A stretch of 64,000 bases of DNA from positions 189,914 through 253,913 of the forward strand of contig BCJJ01000014.1 of the NCBI GenBank assembly GCA_039545355.1. The letters run 5' to 3'. A model generated the notes under the pieces. That model searched no databases. It saw only the letters and a program-made list of their open reading frames with translations, and had not been told where the DNA came from. This document shows, one piece after another, positions 50,782 to 62,370 of this stretch (the first letter of the stretch is position 1; each line of letters opens with the position of its first letter). The position numbers and the translations under genes are program-made. Source of the stretch: Trichosporon coremiiforme. Lineage: Eukaryota > Basidiomycota > Tremellomycetes > Trichosporonales > Trichosporonaceae.

Positions 50782-50848
50782 ATTAGAATGTATGTATGCA
50801 TTTACTGGCATAGGCAAAACCATACACTGTTATACATCATGGCATGGC

Positions 50849-52098
50849 TTAGTCAGAATCGGAAAGCTCAATAATCTCGGCGTCCGCGGGGATAATGCTT
50901 CTTCCACTCGAGCGCTGTGTCAGTCGCGGGGGAGCGCGCGTGGTCATGGGTGCCGCCATTCCCGCTGCCTCGACCGCGTCAATGGCACGGATGAAACTGT
51001 CATCGATGTCGTCAAACTCATCCTCGTCATCGCTAATGACGGTCGGGTTTGCGAAGGACCCGGAGCTTGGGCCTGCTGTCGCTGATGAGGAGGCGCCAGT
51101 CACCTGCGTCACTGAGGCTGGTCGGGCTCGCTCGGCGGGCGGGTCTGAATTCTCCATCGCTGCTCGAATCGCGGCCGCACGTGCCGCTCGTGCCTCTGCG
51201 CTGGCCGTCGCTGAAGCCGGCGCACGGACTGTGGTAGACATGCCTTGGGCGGGCGCTTGCCGTGTGGCCCGCGCACGCGTAGCTGCGGTCGCGGCGGGCA
51301 ACGTGCGTCGTCCTCTCCCCCGACCTGGCATGCGCACAGGGTTCTCCTTCGCATCACTGAATGTCAGCTCAAGAAAAGGACCGCCAGCTTACCGTAGACG
51401 CTGTTCCAGGCCATTGACGAACGCCTGCGGCTGGCCGTCCTCGAGCTCATCGACGCAACCACCCACGACAGTGCAGTTCTTCGGCTCAAGGAGCAGCCTG
51501 CCCCGTAGGACCTTCACGTTGTGCAAGAGTAGCTGTCGTCAGTTGAGATAAACAAGCTGTAAACCTACCTTGAGACCCAGCCTCGTTTCTCCGAGCACCA
51601 GTTCAGGCAGCCTTCTGTATTCGATCGCGCGGATTGTACCGCGCCCGTCGCTGACTTCGAAGCTGAGCATGCTGCGGGGATACGCGGGCAGCTTGCTGTC
51701 GTCAATGTCATCCTCGTCGTCATCGTCTATGCCGCGAATACGCGTAGCGCCTGATAGCACTTCGCGGCGCTGCTCGCGCGCCGTGTTCAGTGCGAACGCA
51801 CTCGCGCCGATCTCGGTGATCGAGTGCAGCTGGAGCAGTGTCGGGCGGGTAAAGAGGACACCGTCGTTGAGCTCCTGCGGAATGACTCCGTTGACCGTTG
51901 TCTCATTGAGATCGGAGTCGAGGTATGCAGCCTCAACGTTCTCGTACGAGGAGTTTTGGCCATCTGCGGCGAGGGCAGTTAGACATTGCGACACCCATTC
52001 CTGGAAGGTCAGTAGGTCCGAAATGCCTAACTCACGGAGCTCGGTTCGGGGCAGGGGTAGCGACGCTTCAAAGCGTCTGACACCTGCCGTGCGTTCAT
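50849..52098 (-). CDS. RMI1: RecQ-mediated genome instability protein Rmi1
   Basis: Exons 52098-52036, 52000-51569, 51532-51393 and 51356-50849 give 380 residues. The first exon is only 63 nt (MNARQVSDALKRRYPCPEP...) and is recovered by splicing out a 35-nt intron (52035-52001); after it the protein reads EWVSQCLTALAADG. This matches the N-terminal helical bundle of Rmi1, and the OB-fold follows (GVLFTRPTLLQLHSITEIG, LLLHNVKVLRGRLLLEP, NCTVVGGCVDEL). The C-terminal part is Ala/Arg-rich and acidic. Known role: stabilises the Top3-Sgs1/BLM complex that dissolves double Holliday junctions. The last residues (ADAEIIELSDSD) resemble a SUMO-interacting motif (hydrophobic run plus acidic tail), which is an inference. 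Introns 35-36 nt. Confidence 0.85.
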
Positions 52099-52495
52099 GT
52101 CGAGTGCGGCATGGGGACGACCTCGTCGTTAGTTGCCGGGCGGTAGTCGCCGCAGAGGATGTTGTTGTGATGATGTTGACGACCTGAACGCGACCAGGGA
52201 CGGCCACCGTGGTTGAGTCAGGCTCTGGCTATCATTCCTTGTTCCTAATCATGCGTGCCTGGGCGTATGTCGTTATCGTGGTCTTCACGCTGATGTCACG
52301 TGCGGCCGGTGGACGAAAATCGACCGCGTGGTGGAACGATGGAGGCAGCCGCCTGGAGGGCGTTGGCGTTGGCGCAATTCAACTGACCAACCTGACTCCG
52401 AGAACGAGAACTCCCATCCATCAACAGCTACCCCCCGACCACCGTCGATTTTCTTCCAACAGATCCCAGAGTCCGACAGGCGGTCCCCCGACACC
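52099..52495. promoter_or_regulatory. Divergent promoter region of RMI1 and PSD1
   Basis: 397 bp between the two starts. CACGTG palindrome at 52297-52302, close to the middle. No coding evidence once the short first RMI1 exon is accepted. Confidence 0.6.
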
Positions 52496-54855
52496 ATGTT
52501 CGCCCTCCGCTCGGCCGGATCCATCTTACGACAGCGTGCGGCCCCGCCCTTGGTCGCCACTGTCCAAGTCAATGCCCACGCCAATGCTCACACCAATGCC
52601 TCAATCGCATTGGGCGTGGCCGGCCTGGCTGGCATGGCGGCCCTCCCAGCCACCAGGTCTCGCGCACCCGTGCGCTGGGCCCGTCGTGCTTTTGTCCGTC
52701 TCAACAGTGGTGTCGCTGGCGCAGGTCGTGTTGGTCTTCGTGCTGCCGGTGCCGTCGGTCGTCTAGGAAAGCGTACTCTGCCCGGTCGCATGGCCGGACA
52801 AGCAATCGGTAGACTTTACCCTGGCCGTGCAGCTCGCGCTGTCACTCGTCTTCGTACCGGCAGGACCATGATCCGCTTCAACTCGACGCAGGCTGGACGC
52901 AGGTTGCCCCCGTCGGCTTCCGCAAAGGACAACAAGGACACGGCATCGACTTCGACTTCGACGGGCTCGACTTCTAGCTCTGGTGGAAACGGCGGCGGCA
53001 GCTCGGGTGGTTCGGGAGGCTCTGGGAACGGCAAGGGAAAGAAATCGCTGAAAGGTGAGTTTGTGTTTCGAAAGCTCGTGCATCGGTCGGCCTGGGAGAA
53101 GCCATGGGGACCGGGAATTACTCAGAAGCATGCATCCTATCGCGTCGCTCGCGTGATTTAGGCATGTCGAGCTAGTGGTCGATCCACCCCGTGTGCCTCA
53201 AACGATACCGCATGCCCCTATAATAGAGCCTAGTCGTCGCATCTCCCACCGCACTCCCCATCACACCTTCCTTCTCTGCGACATGCTGCTGCTGCTCTCG
53301 TCCGAGACCTTCCTGCACCCCCCTCGAATACGCCGGCGGCATATGCCATTCATCGCTGCTGCGCTCTATTTGCTGACGTACATAGACAAGCTCTCGCGTG
53401 CATGGAAGACGCCCACAAAGTGGTACCCGATCCCCATCGCTCTTGGTGCTCTCGTGCTCGTAGCCGTGCAATGGCGCAAGCAGAAGCCGAAAGAGCCGCT
53501 CGTCGAGACGCAGGGCCCGGACGGTGCTGTCGTTCGTGCAGAGGGGCCGTGGCAGGTGAGTTCCCACTGAACGTCGTGGCGTCACTAGGTGACATGCCGC
53601 CATGGGTCTGCGTGGGACAAGCGACCACGCGACCCAAGATGGCCGGCAGGCAGCCAAATTCGACAACCGCCTATCATGGATATAGCTCACCGAACAGGTT
53701 CGCATCCTTGGTGCGCTCCCGCTTCGATCCATGTCACGCCTCTGGGGTTACCTGAATTCGCTGGTGCTTCCGGTCTGGTTCCGTCCATACGGCTTCCGGT
53801 TCTACGGTTGGATCTTCGGCTGCAACCTCGACGAATGCGTTCCGCAAGATCTGACGCAGTACGAGTCGCTCGGCGAATTCTTCTATCGTGAACTCAAGGC
53901 CGGAGCCCGTCCTATCGCCGACGCCGAGGTCGTCTCCCCCGCTGACGGACGAGTGCTGCACCTCGGAGAGATCGCCGGGTCAAAGGTCGAGCAGGTCAAG
54001 GGCATGACGTATTCGCTGAATGCCCTTCTCGGACAGGGCGCTGAGCCGTATTCGCAGATGGAGATCGAGAGGCAGGGATCATCAAAGATCGTTGGCGGTC
54101 AGAACGTCCGGAGCTACGATGACGAGAACTTCGCCGAGATCAACGAGATCCCGTACTCTCTTGGATCGCTCATGGGTACCGACAGCGCTGCCGAGGTTCA
54201 GGAGAATCCCAGCGACGTGAACGAGGGCGAGGCCGATGCCTCGGTCCAGGCGCAGACCGACGTCCAGCACGATGCGAGCGTTGCGTCCAAGCTCGGCCTC
54301 AAGGCGATTATCCCCGAGACCGGCAAGGACTCTGATGTCGCCCCGATCAAGCCGGGCAACGCGCTCTTCTTCTGTGTCATCTACCTCGCCCCCGGTGACT
54401 ACCACCGCTACCACTCGCCGACCGCCTGGGTCGTCGAGCGACGTCGTCACTTCACCGGCGACCTGTTCTCAGTGTCGCCATACATTGCGAACCGCCTCCG
54501 CAACCTCTTTGTTCTCAACGAACGTGTTGCTCTTCTTGGACGATGGAAGCATGGATTCTTCTCCATGACGCCGGTCGGAGCGACCAACGTCGGCTCGATT
54601 ATCGTCAACTTTGACAAAACGCTTCGCACCAACACCAAGGAGCGAACGCACCCGCCGCAAACGTTCACTGAGGCTGTCTACTCGTCCGCCTCGATTCTGA
54701 AGGGACAGCCGCTGCTGCCCGGAGAGGAGATGGGAGGATTCAAGCTCGGATCTACGATCGTCCTGGTGTTTGAGGCCCCGAAGCAGTTCAAGTTCGAGGT
54801 CAAACCGGGAGATTACGTCAAGGTCGGTCAGGAGCTTGGAGACATTGACGCTTAA
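52496..54855 (+). CDS. PSD1: Mitochondrial phosphatidylserine decarboxylase (Psd1)
   Basis: Exons 52496-53054, 53386-53555 and 53698-54855 give 628 residues. Known role: inner-membrane enzyme that decarboxylates phosphatidylserine to phosphatidylethanolamine using a pyruvoyl group. The N-terminus is Arg/Ala-rich (mitochondrial presequence), then a Ser/Gly-rich linker. A membrane segment (WYPIPIALGALVLVAVQW) is made by splicing exon 1 to exon 2. The catalytic domain follows (SRLWGYLNSLVLPVW, SPADGRVLHLG, PGDYHRYHSP) with the self-cleavage motif LGST in GFKLGSTIVLVFE near the C-terminus. An acidic insertion of about 40 residues lies before the HRYHSP segment. Intron 1 is 331 nt, supported by a CTGACGTACATAG 3' end; earlier AGs do not restore both frame and the membrane segment as well. 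Confidence 0.92.
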
Positions 54856-55677
54856 CCTCATAACGACTGTTCATGTGTGCATGCATAGCTACCCCTAGTA
54901 ACCCGTATACCCCATTCTTGTGCCGTATCGCTCCGTCCCGTGGTGGTCGTGCGACCATCCACCGCGGTGGCAGCCGCGAGCGGGAAGGCGCTACACCACC
55001 GCAGCCCAGCCACGTAGTTGTATCATCAATGCACCGAATCCGCTGTGAGTGCGGGGTAGAGGGACTGGAAGGTGCAGCAAGGGACGGCATTGGGCCTTGG
55101 CATGCTCTCGCCCCCAGGTCATGATTGCTTTGATTGCGTTGATTGCATCTGCCGGCGGTAATAAGGTCCGCGTGTCGAGGACGATGTGCGGGGCAACGAG
55201 GATGCGAGGTGGTAGTGCGGGGAGCAACCGATAATGCCGAGTGCGGGATCACCCGAGTGAGGATCCGGCGAAATGGGGCCGGAGCGATAGGGGAAGTAAG
55301 CGAAACGGTTACCGTGCGTACCGTGCGTGCCGTGCCGTCTGGGCGGGACACCACCGTGGGACACCTCCGGACAACGGCCAACGGAGCACCGCGTATAACG
55401 GTAGCCTGACGCTGCGACGCTGCGCGTCACTCAACGAGAGACTCAGGTCCCATGCACCCGTTGCACCCGAACCAATATCGCGCATTAGCTCACACCCACG
55501 AGGTATTAGCTTTGTGCTGCGCTCGCCTAAATCAACTTGGATTGCCCCGCACCCCCAGACAATCCTGATCCTGCAGTCGCGCTCTCTCCGTGCTCCGGAG
55601 TGCCAGCTCATATAAGCCCCTGGTGCACCTTGCTCACTACCCTCTTTCCCATCCTCACCACCCACAACATCTTCACC
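54856..55677. other. Intergenic spacer upstream of FBP1
   Basis: 822 bp; no gene. Contains a short ACCGTGCGT/ACCGTGCGTGCCGTGCCGT repeat near 55312-55340 and a C/T-rich leader before the FBP1 ATG. Likely the glucose-responsive promoter of FBP1, although no known site can be assigned. Confidence 0.5.
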
Positions 55678-57486
55678 ATGACTGACTCTCCTGACTTCGA
55701 GGCTCCCCCCACCGACCTCATCACCCTCACCCGCCACATCCTCAACAGGCAGCATGAGATCGGAGAGAAGGCCTCTGGTGACCTCACCCTCCTCCTCGTC
55801 GGCATCCAGGTGAGTACCGTTTCTGAGACATTCCGGCACCCCGGAACCGCACCAAAGTCAACAGGGGGAAGACAGCGCAGAGCGTCAGTCGTCACGGCAG
55901 AAGCGCACGCATGGCGAGCCCACCATCGCTGCAGGGGGAGCTGCCCGCGCTGTGCTCTTGGACCAGTGTTTACACGACGCACTCAGCACTCCGGCTACCA
56001 TCTCGCCGAGGTGATCGGAGCATGTGTGTGCTGTCTAAGCGTACACAGAGGACCGTGTCGGAGCATGCCTTCGACCTGTCCGAGCTCTGTGTCCCTGCGG
56101 CCATAGCTACGTCAGTGGCCGCACACGGCCGCTGGTAGCCAGTGGGCTCGGACGTCGCAGCAGCAGCAGCTGCAGCAGCTGCGTCGCTACGACGGCACCC
56201 GTGTGGTCGCGATAGATATGGTGGTGCCCTGCGTTGCGGAGGGCCAGCCGGCGTGCCGTTGGCCCTGTTGCTGCGCGCCGCAGTGCTCGCCCCTCCCTGT
56301 CAGATCTCCCCCCTAGCCCAAAGGGCGTCCTTCACATAAGCTAACAGCCAGGTGACCTCCAAGTACATTGCTTCGAACGTCCGCAAGGCCCGTCTTATCA
56401 ACCTTGTCGGTCTGGCCGGTGCCTCCAACGTCCAGGGCGAGGACCAGAAGAAGCTCGATGTCCTCTCCAACGACATTATGGTCAACGCGCTCTCGGCCTC
56501 GGGCAAGGTCTCCGTCATGGTCTCCGAGGAGATTGACGACCCCATCATCGTGAAGGGCTCCAAGGGCACCTAGTGAGTGTCTGGTGACCGCAGAAGGCAA
56601 GGCAGCCTTAGTTATGACGACACACGGCTGCCGGGCATCTGCGGGTAAACCGCTTATCTGTGGGGAATGTCAGCTGACAGACAGCGCCGTCGTCTTCGAC
56701 CCCCTTGACGGCTCCTCCAACATTGACGCTGGTGTCAACGTTGGTACCATTTTCGGTGTTTACAAGATCGAGGAGGGCCAGGAGGGCACCGTCGCCGACG
56801 TCCTCCAGCCCGGCAACAAGATGGTTGCTGCTGGTTACACCATGTGAGTGCCACCGTGCGGAGCGCCATGCAGCGGGGTAGTCACCATTGGAAGGTGTCG
56901 CCCCGCGCTTGAACGCCGCAGAGCGACTGTTCGTCCTGAGCTTCCGCTAACGGACCACAGGTACGGTTCGTCGTGCAACCTTGTCCTGTCGACCGGCCAG
57001 GGTGTCGACGGCTTCACCCTCGACGAGTCGCTCGGCGAGTTCATCCTGACCCACCCCAACATCCGCATCCCCGACCGCGGCAAGATCTACTCGTTCAACG
57101 AGGGCAACTCGATGTTCTTCTACCCCCCTACGCTCGAGTACCTCCAGTCGATCAAGTACCCCGAGAACAAGAAGCCGTACAGCGCTCGTTACATCGGTTC
57201 GATGGTTGCCGACGTCCACCGCACGCTCCTCTACGGCGGTATCTTCGGTTACCCCGACGACAAGAAGAGCAAGGACGGCAAGCTCCGCATGCTCTACGAG
57301 GCGTTCCCGATGGCATTCCTGACCGAGCAGGCCGGCGGTGTCGCTACGACCGGTACGCAGCGTATCCTCGACGTTCAGCCGAAGAACATCCACGGCCGCT
57401 GCCCCGTCTTCCTCGGCTCGAAGGATGACGTCAACGACCTCAAGTCGTTCTACGACAAGTGGCAGTCGCCCGACAAGAAGTGGTAA
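55678..57486 (+). CDS. FBP1: Fructose-1,6-bisphosphatase
   Basis: Exons 55678-55809, 56352-56572, 56685-56843 and 56961-57486 give 345 residues, the normal size. Known role: key gluconeogenic enzyme removing the 1-phosphate from fructose 1,6-bisphosphate in the cytosol. Motifs: TLTRHIL and SGDLTLLL in exon 1; the metal-binding [14 protein letters not shown] (about residues 121-134); [19 protein letters not shown]; and the active-site [21 protein letters not shown]. The AMP-site region at the N-terminus is present in part. Intron 1 is 542 nt, more than ten times the typical intron of this window; introns 2 and 3 are 112 and 117 nt. A short NEGNS segment and standard C-terminus follow. In fungi expression is usually repressed by glucose. 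Confidence 0.95.
56155..56190. repeat. CAG/CTG-rich run in the first FBP1 intron
   Basis: GCAGCAGCAGCAGCTGCAGCAGCTG, partly self-complementary around CAGCTG, located within the 542-nt intron. Confidence 0.75.
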
Positions 57487-59107
57487 AACGGCGAAAACGA
57501 AGCGTTCACGCAGCGCAAGTTCTAGCCCGTAGCGCGTAGCTCCCTAGCAGCCGCGCGTATCAGTAGCAAGCAGTGTAGATATCGGGGTCCCACGGCCCAA
57601 ACCATGTATTTGCTTTTAACCCAGCTTTAGCCGGGCCGTTGGAGTGCAGCATGTGTCTCACGTGGCGGGGAACGGAACGCCATCCGCCAAGGCAGGTGCC
57701 GGCTTAGGTGCCGGGGCAGGAAGCGTTGAAGCGAGGAATATGCGGAGCGCGGAGCGCGGAGCAGCGATAGCCAACCAGGAGCGCCGCCCTGGCCGCCAAA
57801 GCCGCACACAGCCGCAAAATCGGCGTTGCAAGGCAATCTGGCCAATGCCGCCAGTGCCGCATGTGCTGCAGAGTGCCGCAGCCCTCCGGCGGGAGGGGTG
57901 AGCTTAAAACGGAGACGAAGCGAAGAAGGAAAGGGGCAAAGGTACAGACAGCATGCAGACCCGGTAATGCAGGCGATCGCAAAGGTGAATTGCAAGGGGT
58001 GCGGGGGGGAACAGTGGGAGGGGTAAAATGACTGTAAGGGTGTGTAGGAGGCTCCGTCCGCGGAGAACCCTCCGAGAACGGTCCGAGACGCACCGAGTGT
58101 GCCGCGTGCGCTTCTCGCTGAGGTTACGTGACTCGGTGTGGTCGACTATGCTCCCAGAGAGAGAGAGCGGAGGTGTGAGTCCGATCTGCGCTGCGTCGCC
58201 GTACACGCCGATGATTGTCGTCGCCCAGTGACAACATCATCGAATGTCAGGCAGTGTTCAATACGCTGCTCCGCTGAGTCGCGCGAGTCAAAGAGATTTG
58301 TTTGGCTGTGTGAGAAATGGTCATGACTGCGCTCGACTGTGCAGAACTCAGTGCAAAATGAATTGCATTCCTCCGCCCCGCAAGACTCCTAGGCATGCTA
58401 GGATCGTAGGACTGTTTGGCACTCCTGACTCGAAAGAAGATTGGAGGCTGGATCTCAGGTTGAAGCGTACAGGAAGCGATCGACGAGATTGATTCGTGAC
58501 AGGAGCCGATTTGGCATGGCCCCAGTCCATTTGGTATCTTTTGTGGATGTAGCCAGGCAAAGTCAGGCTATACAGACTGGACGCTAGCGAGGGTTGCTCG
58601 GACACTTGGAGACCTTGGGGAAGGGGATAGGGAATCATAGTGCATCGGTCGGGCAGAACGAGTATCGGTCACGTCGGCCCAAGGCTCATCGGAGGAGTGA
58701 GAGTGGGTGTGCCCGATGAGAGTGGGGGAGGACACAGCATCTCTCTCATTTCAATGCTCGAGTTGTGGACCACGCTGGGCACGGCTAAGTGACCAGGCAC
58801 GCGCGCAGGGAAGGCGGAGGTCGGCATCTCGGCCCTGCCTAGTCACCAGGACAGCCAGGTGCAGCCAGGTGGTCCTCCACTGCCGCCTCTGCCGCGCACT
58901 GCCGCATTGCCCCGCTTAAGCGCAGTGACACCCAGCCAAGCTCATGCCAGACACAAGCCGCAGCCAAACTAGGTGTTAACCACCGATCCGACCCGTACCA
59001 CCTCACACCTCCTTTGCATCTCCTTGCATCTCCCTCTCACTCAACCTCATCTAAACCACACACCCCGCCGTCCTGGCCCGCGGCTGCAGCCCCTCAGCTC
59101 ATCCACA
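57487..59107. other. Large intergenic region, no gene recognised
   Basis: 1.6 kb between two plus-strand genes. No frame longer than about 130 codons and none with motifs or splice structure. It contains short tandem GCGGAGC units (57741-57763), GGTGCCGG duplications (about 57697-57716), repeated TGCCGC motifs (57845-57880 and 58880-58915) and a CACGTG at 57659-57664. The last 200 bp is C/T- and CA-rich, probably promoter and leader of the next regulator. Confidence 0.5.
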
Positions 59108-61859
59108 ATGGACCCCCCAGTCCAAGACCAGAGCAAGAAGAAGCGACGCCGCATACACCTCAACTGCGAGGAGTGCCGTCGCACCAAATCGAAATGTGCG
59201 TACCCACTAGGGTCGCGGAGGGCCGCGGGGCCCGTCAGTCCAAGTGACACACATACTGCGGAGACCAGTAGACCAAGGAGTGCTGACATCAACAAGGTAA
59301 CCGATCATGGCCGTGCAGCGAGTGTGTCAAGAAGGGTGAGTGCACTTGTTCTGCGTTGCCCGCAAGCCGTCTCTGGCGCCGATGGCATCATCTGCTGCGC
59401 TTTCCGTCACCATCGCGCTTTGCGCTCTGCGGTGGCTTGTCACTTAGCCGAAGCAAACTCACACTTCGCTGGAGTCCACCGCCCAAAGCTGTCCACGGCA
59501 CATGCACACGCCCATCCGCTGCGCTTGTTTGCTGACCTCCAGGACTGGCGCACATCTGCCCGAACCAGGTCTCGAAAATCACACAGCCCAAGTCGGTCAC
59601 CATCGCCGAGCTCACTGCGCGTGTCAAGTACCTCGAGGAGTCTCTGCGCCGAAATGGTCTGGCACACGAGCTGACTGCGTCCGAGGCGCCTTCCGTGACC
59701 GCTCCCAATGCCTCCCTCTCCCCGCCCAACATGCCGTCATCACTACCCGGCTCATCGCGCAGTGCCGTCGAGATGGCGGCCATGCTCGGCCACATGGCGC
59801 TGGGCCACATTCCAACGAAGCGACACGCGGGGATGGGCACGACGGCGTTCTACCTCTCCAGCCCGGAACAGAGCGAGGACGAGGGCAGCGAAGACGAGCG
59901 CCGGGGAAGCAACCTCTGGAAACCGCCCTGGGGACGGAGTACCGGCGTCAGCCTGACTGGCAAGGGACATTTGCCCGGCGTGCTGCTTGACAGGTGTCGC
60001 ATCATGCTTCCATCGAGGAGAGCAGCCAAGGACATGTTCAACACGTTCTTCGAGGTGACGAGCTGGAGGTGAGTTCGGCGTTCGGAGCTTTCTTCCGACC
60101 TCCACCGGGAGTGACGTCGGGATGCCCGATGATAGTGTGGGCAACAGCTGACAAAGTGCAGAATACAGCCGATGACGCCCTCTTTCTTCGACACGGTGCT
60201 CGCGAGCGTATACGACAGCTCGGAGGGCGCACACCCGCACGACTTGGCTGTGCTCTTCGCGACAATGGCGATGACGATGCTGTTCGACGAGGCGGCGAGC
60301 GGCGCAGCACAGGGCTTCCAGGCCAAGGACTACCACGAGACGGCATACAGCTGTCTCCAGGCTGGCAACTTCTACACCGAGACGTCGCTCTCGAGCCTCA
60401 TCTGCCTGCACCTCCTTGGCTCGTTCCTGATCAACTCGGACGACAAGCGTCTCCCCGACGGTATCTTCCCGATCACCGGCCTGGGCGTCAGGCTAGCCAT
60501 CATTGCGGGCTACCACCGAGACAAGGAGACGGCGCACGCGGGCACACGGCCAGAAGAGGCGGACTGGCGTCGACGGATCTGGCACGAGCTCCTCGCACTG
60601 GAGAGAGTGCATTGCTTGACAGCGCTCCTGCCCGGAAGCATCGCACACGACCACTACGACACGCCCTACCCTTCCGACGCGCACAAGGAGGGATACTTTG
60701 TCTGGAAGTGGAACCTCGGTGTTCACATGCAGCGCGTGCACGATTTCTGGACGCGCGTCGAGACGCCAGACCTGAACAGTGAGTCAAGCTACCGAGATTT
60801 CTTCTTCACAGCTGACATCCAGTGGTGCAAGACATCGACGCCGGACTCCGACGACTGCTGCACAGTCTGCCGGCACACCTGCGCTGCTCCTCGTTCCCGA
60901 TCGAGGCGTTCCCGCTCGTGCGACCAGGTGCACCCGCGGTCGTCGTCTCCCCTCCGCCAGCCAGCGCCGCCTCGCCCGGCTCGTCCGACTACACTGCGAC
61001 ACTCTCCGCCGAGCGTCTAGTGCACCAGCAGTTCCGCATGGCGACGCACATCTGCATGGTGTTCTTCTACCTGCACCGTCCCATCTTCATGCGCGCGATG
61101 GCGACAGGCGACCCATCCTGCGAACTCTCCGTCCGCACGATCATCGAAGTGTGTGAGCGGATGCTGCAGCTCGTCCGCGGCATTCTGAGCCAGGACGGGA
61201 GCATGGCGCGCTGGTTCTCGTTCGCGGCGGACCTCTTCTCCGTCCTGCTCTGTCAAGCCGTGCTCGTGGTCAAGACGACGGAATCGCACCTCGTCCCACA
61301 ACGCCTGGGCGTGCTCGAGGAAGGACTGGCGATTCTGGAGTGGACGGTGAAACTGCGCCCGAACAGCAAGAATCGCGCCCTGACGCAACGTATGCGCCGC
61401 GTCGTCGCCAAGGCGCGTGAGGCGCTCGCAGCGAGTGGACTAGGCGCGAGCCCGAACCACGTCGAAGTGGAGCGGGTCGAGTTCCAGCCCGGACTCGGCG
61501 TTCTCCCCCTGCACTCGCTGGGTTTCCCACCTACGGCCTTTGCGCTACCGCATCAGAGTTTCCAGCCCGAGCTCTTCTCGAACACGGGCGATAGTACCAC
61601 GCGCATAAACGCGCACGGCAACGGAGCCGGTCCCAGTGGACACTCCGGAGTGGGCGGACATGCCCACATGGGCAATGGGGTCAGAGGGAACAAGACGCCG
61701 AGCGACTCCTCCCCCCGCGACATGGCGGAGGATGCGGGACACACGGCGAACGACGAGAACTTTGAGGCATGGCTTGCCATGCTGTTCCCGCCTGGGACGG
61801 GGGAGATGCCCGTCGTGGATCCGGCGCTTCTGGATGCTTGGGCGGCGCAGCAGTCGTAA
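59108..61859 (+). CDS. Zn(II)2Cys6 fungal transcription factor 2
   Basis: Exons 59108-59195, 59297-59335, 59543-60068, 60162-60778 and 60823-61859 give 768 residues. The zinc cluster (C20, C23, C30, C36, C39, C48) is assembled from three exons; the middle one is only 39 nt and encodes NRSWPCSECVKK. The basic KKKRRR precedes the cluster. A short coiled-coil-like stretch (TIAELTARVKYLEESLRR) follows, then an acidic linker and the fungal-specific helical domain (FFEVTSWRIQPMTPSFFD, LSSLICLHLLGSFLIN, WRRRIWHELLALERVHCL, MATHICMVFFYLHRPIFM). The C-terminal 120 residues are Gly/His/Ser-rich with a hydrophobic/acidic end (FEAWLAMLFPPG) that could be an activation segment. The domain resembles regulators such as those of the xylanolytic/carbon-source type, but the target is unknown. 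Introns 101, 207, 93 and 44 nt. Confidence 0.88.
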
Positions 61860-62370
61860 GAAGGCTAGCCCCGACTCATCTCATCTCTTGGTCTTCTCTT
61901 GGGCTTCTCCTGGTTCCTGGCCTCGGGCCCCCGCCTTCCGCTCAACGTATCTTGTAGTTGTAACTAGTCTGATGTACATCTTAACAACAGTCGGCTGTGC
62001 TTGTGGTCTTGGTTGAGGAAGCAAGGAAAGGAAGACAATGAGGTCGCACGGCTGAAGTACACGTGATGAGGGGTGTGCTGCGGAGACCCCGCAAAACGCG
62101 TCGCGTTGGCTGACGCCTTTGATTGAGTGAGTGGATCCGGTCCGTGCCCAGCGAACCTTACGCCATGCGGTCGTTATCTTATCCGCCCCGCTGTCAGTGT
62201 CTTCCCCACAATTGCTCGCCTCACATTCCGACTTCTCTCTCCATGACGATTCAAAGCCATCAGCGTCTGAACCGAGGGAGATTGGACCTGCGAGCTCGAC
62301 ACACGCAGGGTGCCATCACGACACGAACACACGACTACCTGAACCACGACAGACAGGAGGAAGACGGATT
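61860..62370. other. Intergenic spacer
   Basis: 511 bp, no gene. CACGTG at 62060-62065. C/T-rich leader before the next ATG. Confidence 0.5.
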
